The position numbers and the translations under genes are program-made. From contig DAOWFY010000112.1 in assembly GCA_030637775.1 (NCBI GenBank), positions 1 through 5,587 of the forward strand: 5,587 bases of DNA. Reading direction: 5' to 3'. The notes below the pieces were generated by a model, which saw only the letters and a list, made by a program, of their open reading frames with translations, did no database searches and was not told the origin of the DNA. The DNA comes from DAOVGU01 sp030637775 [NCBI: bacterium] (GTDB taxonomy: Bacteria; Ratteibacteria; UBA8468). Below, in pieces: positions 1 to 4,629 of this stretch (position 1 is its first letter; every line of letters begins with the position of its first letter).

Positions 1-418
1 CTCCTTTTGCCTCTAAAGCAATTCTCCTTTCACTTTCGCCCAGGACGGAAAGTTTTACCTTTAAGTATTTCTCGGGAAGAAGATTTTTTGCTCTTTCCGC
101 CCATTCAATCACTACTACCCCTTTGCCGGAGAAGTATTCCTCATAGCCAAGGGTATTTAATTCCTCCGGTTTCTTTAAGCGGTAGAGGTCAAAATGAAAA
201 AGGGGAACTTTGCCAGAATATTCTTTGATAAAGATAAAGGAGGGGCTTCTTACCGGGTTTCCCTTGATTCCTAATCCCTTAGCGATTCCCTTGGTAAGGA
301 TTGTCTTGCCGCTACCCAGCTCCCCAATGAGAGCAACGGTATCTCCAGGAAGAAGCAATTTCCCAATCCTTTCTCCCAGTCTTTTGGTCTCTGCCGGGGA
401 TTTGCTAAAGAATACCAT
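1..418 (-). CDS. tsaE: TsaE, tRNA threonylcarbamoyladenosine biosynthesis ATPase (partial, 3' end outside window)
   Basis: TsaE is the small cytoplasmic P-loop ATPase that works with TsaB and TsaD to make the t6A modification at position 37 of ANN-decoding tRNAs. Translating the minus strand from the ATG at 418-416 gives 139 residues before the window edge; the family is about 150, so only a few residues are missing. Visible motifs are the Walker A loop GELGSGKT (residues 32-39), RSPSF (57-61, the family's T-S-P-T-F region), HFDLYRL (75-81), and VVVIEWAER followed by LLP (101-115), all in family order. The start is firm: an in-frame TAA lies at 430-428, so ATG 418 is the first usable codon. 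No clear Shine-Dalgarno sequence precedes it, and an extended -10 box lies only 11 nt upstream, implying a nearly leaderless mRNA. The gene is divergent from the regulator gene. The identification is strong. Confidence 0.93.
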   Translation of the reverse strand, partial: MVFFSKSPAETKRLGERIGKLLLPGDTVALIGELGSGKTILTKGIAKGLGIKGNPVRSPSFIFIKEYSGKVPLFHFDLYRLKKPEELNTLGYEEYFSGKGVVVIEWAERAKNLLPEKYLKVKLSVLGESERRIALEAKG

Positions 419-429
419 TTTCTTGGTTT

Positions 430-438
430 ATTATACCA
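430..438 (-). promoter_or_regulatory. Extended -10 promoter of tsaE
   Basis: On the minus strand 438-430 reads TGGTATAAT, a consensus -10 hexamer with the TGn extension. No good -35 hexamer is seen at 16-18 nt upstream, which fits an extended -10 promoter. Transcription would start near 423-424, giving a leader of only about 5 nt before the tsaE ATG. Seen by eye; the start site is inferred. Confidence 0.6.
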
Positions 439-504
439 CATTGTTTCGCTTTTGGACATCTAAGAGGAAATGGGACTTAAAAAATATTTTTGTTTTTTAG
501 AATA

Positions 505-513
505 TGGTATAAT
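505..513 (+). promoter_or_regulatory. Extended -10 promoter, upstream candidate for the regulator operon
   Basis: The plus strand reads TGGTATAAT at 505-513, the same nine bases as the divergent tsaE box. The upstream stretch is T-rich with no recognisable -35. A start near 520 would give a leader of about 53 nt to ATG 573. It overlaps a perfect AT-rich palindrome (508-522), so binding there would block this promoter. Confidence 0.5.
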
Positions 514-522
514 TAAATTATA
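508..522. promoter_or_regulatory. Possible operator palindrome
   Basis: TATAATT-A-AATTATA is a perfect 7-1-7 inverted repeat covering the -10 hexamer at 508-513. Its location just upstream of a GntR-LacI type regulator gene is where an autoregulatory operator would be expected. In such AT-rich sequence a 7-bp palindrome can arise by chance, and no second copy of the site was found in the window. Confidence 0.25.
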
Positions 523-541
523 GATAAAGTATAGAAAAAAC

Positions 542-570
542 TTGACAAACAATTTTTTTTGGGGTATAAC
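542..570 (+). promoter_or_regulatory. Sigma70-type promoter immediately upstream of the regulator gene
   Basis: TTGACA (542-547) is separated by exactly 17 nt from TATAAC (565-570), close to consensus in both boxes and in spacing. The predicted start near 577 falls after the ATG at 573, so a transcript from here would be leaderless, beginning near ATG 576, or would use ATG 582. The GGGG at 561-564 could act as a weak Shine-Dalgarno sequence only on the longer transcript from the upstream promoter. Confidence 0.65.
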
Positions 571-572
571 AT

Positions 573-1772
573 ATGATGAAGATGGAAATTGATAGAAAAA
601 ATCCTTTGCCTCTTTATATTCAAATAAGAGAGATTATCCGCAGGCAGATAGAAAACGGAGAGAAAAGACCGATGGAGCCACTTCCTCCCGAGGATATTCT
701 CTGCAAGGAATACCAGGTAAGTAGAATAACCATCAAAAAAGCTTTAGAAGATTTAAAAAAAGAAGGTTACATCATCCGTATCAAAAGAAAGGGAACTTTC
801 GTTAATTTTGAAAAACCTCAAAAAGAAAAAAAGGAAACTTTCAAAATAGAGAGAAAGACGATCGCTTTCATCGTCCCGGACATCGAAGATACTTTCATTT
901 CTGAAATATACCAGGGGATTCAAAAACTGTCTATTGAAAATGGATACCAAGTGGTCATTTTTAGTTCCGACAAAAATATAGAAAAGGAAGTTGCCAATAT
1001 TGAATTGCTGGAAGAAAGTAATATCGAAGGAGCGATTATATTTCCTTACTGGGGAAGATTTAATGCCTCGCAAATCCTTGGATTAAAAAAGAGAAGTTTT
1101 CCCTTCGTTCTCATTGACAGATACTTCAGAGATATAGAGACAGATACGGTTATTGTTGACAATTACAAGGGAGCCTATCAAGCCGTTAAACACCTTATTG
1201 ATTTAGGCCATAAAAAGATTGCACATATTATGGGAGTAGATTGTACAGCAAACGAAGATAGATTTGAAGGATACCGTGCTGCTTTAAACCGGGCGAATAT
1301 CTCCTACAATCCTTCATTGGTGAAGAAAATTAAGCCTTTTGAAACAGAAGGAAGTCTCAGATTTGAGCCGGATGATATCGGAGGATACAAGCAAGCCCTG
1401 GCTCTTTTATCCCGGAAGGGAAGACCGACCGCCATTTTTACCGGGAACGACCATATCGCTCTGGCTTGCTATAACCTCATTAAAGAACTGGGGCTGAAAG
1501 TGCCTGATGATGTAGCCCTTGTTAGTTTTGATGATTTGAAATTCTCTTCCCATCTGGAAGTTCCTTTAACAACGGTCAGGCAGCCAAAATATGAAATTGG
1601 AAAGAAAGCCTGCGAGATTCTAATTAAAAAAATCAAGGGGCAAAGAGTAAAGGATAAAGTTGAGCAGGTGATTTTACCGACAGAATTGATTGTCAGAGAG
1701 TCCTCTGGCAATAACAAGCAATTTAAGTTACACCCCCACCTATCTCCTCCCCCATCAATGAGGAGGATTTAG
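573..1772 (+). CDS. GntR-LacI hybrid transcriptional regulator (AraR-like architecture)
   Basis: This is a cytoplasmic DNA-binding regulator expected to sense a sugar or polyol. Residues about 13-78 form a GntR-type winged helix-turn-helix (PLYIQIREIIRRQIENG, LPPED, VSRITIKKALEDLKKEGYI, then the wing with KGTFV). Residues about 95-376 form a LacI/periplasmic-binding-protein-like effector domain: AFIVPDIEDTFISEIYQGI (98-116), IDRYF (181-185), VDNYKGAYQAVKHLIDLGH (195-213), FTGNDHIALACYNLIKELG (289-307), VSFDD (317-321), and ILPTELIVRESSG ending at 379. This two-domain layout is that of Bacillus AraR. ATG codons at 573, 576 and 582 are all possible starts; 582 gives MEIDRKNPLPLY, the most family-like N-terminus. 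The last 15 or so residues (FKLHPHLSPPPSMRRI) are not family sequence but translated palindromic repeat, which also supplies the TAG stop. It heads the oxidoreductase/synthase operon and probably controls it and itself. The effector is unknown. Confidence 0.9.
   Translation: MMKMEIDRKNPLPLYIQIREIIRRQIENGEKRPMEPLPPEDILCKEYQVSRITIKKALEDLKKEGYIIRIKRKGTFVNFEKPQKEKKETFKIERKTIAFIVPDIEDTFISEIYQGIQKLSIENGYQVVIFSSDKNIEKEVANIELLEESNIEGAIIFPYWGRFNASQILGLKKRSFPFVLIDRYFRDIETDTVIVDNYKGAYQAVKHLIDLGHKKIAHIMGVDCTANEDRFEGYRAALNRANISYNPSLVKKIKPFETEGSLRFEPDDIGGYKQALALLSRKGRPTAIFTGNDHIALACYNLIKELGLKVPDDVALVSFDDLKFSSHLEVPLTTVRQPKYEIGKKACEILIKKIKGQRVKDKVEQVILPTELIVRESSGNNKQFKLHPHLSPPPSMRRI
1730..1769 (-). repeat. 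G-rich palindromic element, copy 1 (reverse orientation)
   Basis: Read on the minus strand this shows the family pattern: the stem arms TCCTCC/GGAGGA around a loop containing TTGATGGGG, then the tail GATAGGTGGGGGTGTAA. On the plus strand it encodes the last residues of the regulator (about HPHLSPPPSMRRI) just before the TAG at 1770-1772. It faces copy 2 head to head, making a longer imperfect inverted repeat across 1728-1824. Confidence 0.75.
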
Positions 1773-1783
1773 ATCTTTTGTTT

Positions 1784-1820
1784 CCTCCCCCCTTGAGGGG
1801 GAGGATTAAAGGAGGGGGGA
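1784..1820 (+). repeat. G-rich palindromic element, copy 2 (intergenic)
   Basis: CCTCCCCC (1784-1791), loop CTTGA, and GGGGGAGG (1797-1804) make a perfect 8-bp stem, followed by the G-rich tail ATTAAAGGAGGGGGGATAAG. The tail's GGAGGGGGG at 1811-1819 lies 10 nt before the oxidoreductase ATG and is the only Shine-Dalgarno candidate. No T-run follows the stem, so it does not look like an intrinsic terminator. Confidence 0.8.
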
Positions 1821-1829
1821 TAAGAAAAT

Positions 1830-3020
1830 ATGCATAAAATAGGAATAGGGGTGATAGGGTGTGGAAGCATTGCCGAACTGGCCCATTTCCCATCTATAAA
1901 GCAATCGGAAAATGTAGAACTTACGGCAGTCTGTGATATAGATGAGGAAACGGCAAAAAGAGCAAAAGAAAAATGGGAGGCAAGAGCCTGGTATACCGAT
2001 TATGAAAAGATGCTTAAAGAGGATAATCTAAAAGCAGTAATTATTGCTTCTCCGCCAAAATTCCACTGCCAGCAGGCAATTGCTTGCGCTGAAAGGGGCT
2101 TACACCTTCTTATAGAAAAACCGCTTGCGGTAACAAACAAAGAAGCCTGGGATATAGTTGATGCGGCCAGAGAAAACAAAGTAAGACTGATGGTTGGCTG
2201 TGACCGACGTTTCTGGCCCCAGAACCAGTGGGCAAAGGAATTAATTGAAGAAGGGGTTATTGGCAAAGTGATGATGGGCAGAGCCACGATGCACGAACAT
2301 GTTAAGTTTTATCAGGATAATATTGCTTTCACCGACTTCAGGCTTCATCCCGAAATTGCTGGAGGAAGTGCAGTTGCCGATACCGGGGCACATGCAATTG
2401 ACCTTCTCATCTGGCTCATTGGTTCTCCGGTAAAGCGCGTTACGGGGATTGCCGATAGAAGAGTCTTGAATGAAGAACGCTGGGGCAAATGTGATGATAC
2501 GGCAGTAATTATGATGGAGCATGAAAATAAGGCACTTAGTTATGTGAGTTGCAATAGATTCAGTCCGGTTGTCTCTCAATTCACCGAACTTTATGGCAAT
2601 GAAGGGACAATCTTTACAACTTCAGATGCTCAAAATCCATATCAAACTGCCCCTTTAGCAGTTTATACTACCAAGGATTATGAGTATGAGCAACTACCGG
2701 AGATAATCCGCAAGTATCGCTGGCCGCAAATATTCTGGGCAGAGGATTTAATTACCCATCCGGTAAAGAAGCGATGGGTAAGCATCTATCCACCCCGAGA
2801 GCCAAATAACTATTACTATCTCTGCCAGCATTTTATTGATTGTATTGTCAATGACAAAGAGCCTTTAACAAAAGGAGAAGACGGTGCTCGTGCAGTAGAG
2901 GTAATGTGTGCGGTATTCAAGTCTATGGAAACAAAGGGTTGGGTCGATTTACCCCTTAAGGAAGAGGTGATACCACCGTATTATCAGCCAAATTCCCTCT
3001 CCACCAGTGGGAGAGGTTAG
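1830..3020 (+). CDS. Gfo/Idh/MocA-family NAD(P)-dependent oxidoreductase
   Basis: Family members oxidise or reduce hydroxyls of sugars, polyols or inositols with a tightly bound nicotinamide cofactor in the cytoplasm. The N-terminal Rossmann domain begins GIGVIGCGSIAELAHFPSI (5-23); the acidic end of beta-2 is VCDID (34-38). The family signature EKP with its conserved lysine is at residues 96-98 (LLIEKPLAV). The catalytic-domain motif GGSAVADTGAHAIDLLIWL (178-196) has the expected Asp184 and His188. The C-terminal domain continues to about residue 384, with ALTKGEDG-like text at 347-353 (PLTKGEDG). The final SLSTSGRG and the TAG stop come from a palindromic repeat. The gene starts 57 nt after the regulator, using the repeat tail as ribosome-binding site, and is followed 25 nt later by the inositol-3-phosphate synthase. 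That context suggests an inositol or phosphorylated-sugar substrate, possibly inositol dehydrogenase-like, but the family is too diverse to name one. All active-site motifs are intact. Confidence 0.92.
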   Translation: MHKIGIGVIGCGSIAELAHFPSIKQSENVELTAVCDIDEETAKRAKEKWEARAWYTDYEKMLKEDNLKAVIIASPPKFHCQQAIACAERGLHLLIEKPLAVTNKEAWDIVDAARENKVRLMVGCDRRFWPQNQWAKELIEEGVIGKVMMGRATMHEHVKFYQDNIAFTDFRLHPEIAGGSAVADTGAHAIDLLIWLIGSPVKRVTGIADRRVLNEERWGKCDDTAVIMMEHENKALSYVSCNRFSPVVSQFTELYGNEGTIFTTSDAQNPYQTAPLAVYTTKDYEYEQLPEIIRKYRWPQIFWAEDLITHPVKKRWVSIYPPREPNNYYYLCQHFIDCIVNDKEPLTKGEDGARAVEVMCAVFKSMETKGWVDLPLKEEVIPPYYQPNSLSTSGRG

Positions 3021-3035
3021 GTGAGGGGAAAGGAG
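2995..3035 (+). repeat. G-rich palindromic element, copy 3 (end of oxidoreductase gene)
   Basis: CCTCTCC (2996-3002) pairs with GGAGAGG (3010-3016), followed by the tail TTAGGTGAGGGGAAAGGAG. The stem encodes the last residues (SLSTSGRG) of the oxidoreductase, the tail carries its TAG stop (3018-3020), and the end of the tail (AAAGGAG, up to 3035) is the Shine-Dalgarno sequence of the synthase, 10 nt before ATG 3046. Confidence 0.8.
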
Positions 3036-3045
3036 TTTTGAAAAA

Positions 3046-4191
3046 ATGTCAGAAATTAAAGTTGCCATTGCAGGGGTTGGAAATTGCACAAATTCTTTAG
3101 TGCAAGGAAGATTCTATTATGAGGACAAAGAGCAAACGCTGAAGAATAAAACTACATTTCCCCCCTCCCTTGATGGGAGGGGTAGAGGGGAGGGTGAAAG
3201 AGAAATTATTCCTGGCTTAATGCATCCCGTACTGGGGGGATATAAGGTAACTGATATCGTTCCCGTCGTTGCCTTCGATGTAGATAAAAGAAAGGTAGGC
3301 AAGGACCTCTCGGAAGCAATCTGGGCTTCTCCAAACTGCACAAAAAAGTTTTCCGAAGTCCCTCATCTTGGAGTAAAGGTTTTGATGGGGCCGGTCTTAG
3401 ACGGAGTGACCGAGCATTTAAAAAGATATGTTGAGGTCTCTTCCGAAAAAGAGATTGACAATGTTGACAAGGTCGCCCAGATTCTGAAAGATAATAGAGC
3501 CGATGCTCTTGTGATTAACCTTCCTACGGCGAGCGAAAAAGCGGCCTGGTTCTATGCTGAAGCTGCTTTTAAAGCAAAAGCAGGAATAGTTAATGGTATC
3601 CCGGTTTTAATTGCCAATGACAAAGTTTTTGCTAAAAAAGCAGAAAAGAATAAGGTCCCCATAGTAGGAGATGACTACAAGAGTCAACTTGGGGGAACTA
3701 TTCTTGATAGGGACTTACTTAATCTTTGTATCCAGAGAGGGATAAAGATTACCAAATCATATCAACTTAACTACGGAGGGAATACCGACTTCTGGAACCT
3801 GACCGATTACAGTAGAGGAAAAACTAAGCATGCCTCCAAGAAAAGAGGAGTAGATAGCGTAATGACCTATCCAGCACCATTCTCGGTTAATGTTTCCCAT
3901 TTGGAAGTGCTTAATGATGATAAGATTTGCCGCATTGAGATCTGGGGAGAAAACTTTGGCGGAACACCGATAAAATTAGAAGCAAAACTTCACGTTGTAG
4001 ACAGTCCTAATTCTGCTGGGGTAATGGTAGATGCAATAAGATGCTGTAAGTTAGCTCTTGATCGGGGAATAGGTGGGGTATTAGAGAGTGCATCTTCCTA
4101 CCTGATGAAAAGCACTCCAAAGCAATATTCTTCAGAGGAAAGAGCCAGAAAAGCAATGGATGAGTGGATTAAAGGTAAAAGGGGGGAATAA
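3046..4191 (+). CDS. ino1: Inositol-3-phosphate synthase (INO1 family, mycobacterial/archaeal type)
   Basis: The enzyme converts D-glucose 6-phosphate to 1D-myo-inositol 3-phosphate by an internal NAD+-dependent oxidation, aldol closure and reduction, the first step to inositol lipids and soluble inositol compounds. The product follows the Mycobacterium tuberculosis Ino1 pattern throughout: VAIAGVGNCTNSLVQG (6-21, NAD-binding loop), PGLMHPVLGGYKV (56-68), VAFDVDKRKVGKDLSEAI (75-92), VPIVGDDYKSQLGGT (204-218), QLNYGGNTDFWNL (240-252), VVDSPNSAGVMVDAIR (317-332), DRGIGG (339-344), SYLMKSTPKQ (351-360). Length is 381, slightly above the usual 360-370. The excess is a repeat-derived segment of about 15 residues (38-52, rich in G, R and E) between the YYED and PGLMH motifs, in frame and without disturbing any conserved motif. 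ATG 3046 has AAAGGAG 10 nt upstream. It is the last intact gene of the regulator operon; the hicA remnant converges on it 7 nt beyond its stop. Confidence 0.94.
   Translation: MSEIKVAIAGVGNCTNSLVQGRFYYEDKEQTLKNKTTFPPSLDGRGRGEGEREIIPGLMHPVLGGYKVTDIVPVVAFDVDKRKVGKDLSEAIWASPNCTKKFSEVPHLGVKVLMGPVLDGVTEHLKRYVEVSSEKEIDNVDKVAQILKDNRADALVINLPTASEKAAWFYAEAAFKAKAGIVNGIPVLIANDKVFAKKAEKNKVPIVGDDYKSQLGGTILDRDLLNLCIQRGIKITKSYQLNYGGNTDFWNLTDYSRGKTKHASKKRGVDSVMTYPAPFSVNVSHLEVLNDDKICRIEIWGENFGGTPIKLEAKLHVVDSPNSAGVMVDAIRCCKLALDRGIGGVLESASSYLMKSTPKQYSSEERARKAMDEWIKGKRGE
3160..3200 (+). repeat. G-rich palindromic element, copy 4 (in frame inside the synthase)
   Basis: CCCCTCCC (3162-3169), loop TTGAT, GGGAGGGG (3175-3182) is a perfect 8-bp stem, followed by the tail TAGAGGGGAGGGTGAAAG. 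It is read through without a stop as PPSLDGRGRGEGERE. This is the best-preserved copy and the clearest definition of the element. Confidence 0.88.
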
Positions 4192-4195
4192 AATG
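4181..4195 (+). other. Orphan ribosome-binding site and ATG after the synthase
   Basis: GGGGGG (4181-4186) stands 6 nt before an ATG at 4193-4195, just past the synthase TAA (4189-4191). The frame it opens (MGLNEFFEFF...) stops after 19 codons and runs into the antisense of hicA, so it does not encode a recognisable protein. It looks like the abandoned start of the next operon gene, perhaps the kinase now at 4630. Confidence 0.35.
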
Positions 4196-4198
4196 GGA

Positions 4199-4318
4199 TT
4201 AAATGAGTTTTTTGAATTCTTCTATTGTAAGATTAGCGGTGCGGAGGATTGATTTCAATGTTCTGCGGAGCACATTTACAATTTCCTGACCGGATAAGAG
4301 AGGAAGCTTCTCGGTCAT
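4199..4318 (-). pseudogene. hicA: hicA toxin remnant with internal deletion
   Basis: The frame from ATG 4318-4316 to TAA 4201-4199 encodes 39 residues. The first half, MTEKLPLLSGQEIVNVLRR, matches the HicA N-terminus (M-x-KLP-x-LSG-x-E-v-i-x-x-L). The second half, TLKSILRTANLTIEEFKKLI, matches the HicA C-terminus (gTLrsILrqAgLsveEF). The two are joined directly: the roughly 30-40 residues between them in normal HicA (60-80 residues long), including the G-S-H catalytic histidine of this mRNA interferase, are absent. The deletion kept the frame. The start overlaps the hicB stop as ATGA, typical of translational coupling in a toxin-antitoxin pair. The product cannot be an active RNase if the family mechanism holds. 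It might still be translated as a peptide. Alternatively an assembly error collapsed the middle, though nothing in the sequence points to this. Confidence 0.8.
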
Positions 4319-4530
4319 ATATCAACAGCAATTTCAGCAAGTTGTGTCTTATCTTCCGGAATTTCCCTATTATCTTCTTTATAACACTCAAGGCAAAGTT
4401 CGATCGCTTCCTTTATATTTTTCGTCGCTTCCTCAATTGTTTTACCTTGAGAAATACAACCAGGAATTGCGGGACACTCGGCGACAATATATCCATCTTC
4501 TCCTTTTACAAAAAATACTTTATAATTCAT
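4315..4530 (-). CDS. hicB: HicB-family antitoxin
   Basis: HicB antitoxins bind and neutralise HicA RNase toxins. The 71-residue product has the single HicB domain: MNYKVFFVKGEDGYIVAECP (1-20), then IPGCISQGKTIEEATKNI (22-39) and KEAIELCLECYKED (40-53), the standard D/E-x-P-x-x-P-G-C-x-S-x-G-x-T-x-E-E-A pattern. It is a short form: no C-terminal ribbon-helix-helix or helix-turn-helix DNA-binding domain is present, so autoregulation as in longer HicBs is unlikely. Its start is supported by GAGAGG and TGAGGG purine runs 4-16 nt upstream and a promoter at 4553-4580. It overlaps the downstream hicA remnant by 4 nt. With the toxin broken it would be an orphan antitoxin. The pair is inserted in opposite orientation between the synthase and kinase genes. 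Confidence 0.9.
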   Translation of the reverse strand: MNYKVFFVKGEDGYIVAECPAIPGCISQGKTIEEATKNIKEAIELCLECYKEDNREIPEDKTQLAEIAVDI

Positions 4531-4534
4531 TTTT

Positions 4535-4580
4535 CCCTCACCTCTCTTTTAAATAATACCACAAAACAAAGAAAAGTCAA
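4535..4580 (-). promoter_or_regulatory. hicB promoter and ribosome-binding site
   Basis: On the minus strand, TTGACT (4580-4575) lies 16 nt before TATTAT (4558-4553), which also carries the TGG extension (4561-4559). Transcription would begin near 4546, leaving a leader of about 16 nt containing GAGAGGTGAGGG (4546-4535) before ATG 4530. The rest of the 99-nt gap up to the kinase shows no convincing rightward promoter. Confidence 0.65.
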
Positions 4581-4629
4581 TACCAGCGAGAAACTGAGGA
4601 TTGGAGGTAATTTAATTTTAACCTAAACT

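Noticed and set aside
7-500. Open frames on the plus strand opposite tsaE (7-228 and 210-500) and the minus-strand frame 271-459
   Set aside because: They are shadows of tsaE in other frames; only the minus-strand frame from 418 carries conserved family motifs.
753-1717. Minus-strand frames 753-1073 and 1469-1717
   Set aside because: They lie antisense within the well-supported regulator and show no family-like motif.
1784-1820. Hairpin as an intrinsic terminator between regulator and oxidoreductase
   Set aside because: The stem is strong but is followed by ATTAAAGGAGG, with no T-run, and the next gene depends on this sequence for its ribosome-binding site.
2000-2579. Minus-strand frames 2000-2287 and 2241-2579
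   Set aside because: Antisense to the oxidoreductase, overlapping each other, with no recognisable domain.
3117-3341. Minus-strand frame within the synthase
   Set aside because: Shadow frame; its S/P/L-rich part is just the reverse translation of the palindromic element.
4192-4252. Small plus-strand gene starting at ATG 4193
   Set aside because: It has a good ribosome-binding site but only 19 codons, which are antisense to hicA; it is better explained as a stranded start site.
4249-4626. Plus-strand 125-codon and 70-codon frames across the hicBA region
   Set aside because: They run antisense to hicB and hicA, which have clear homology, overlap and promoter on the minus strand.
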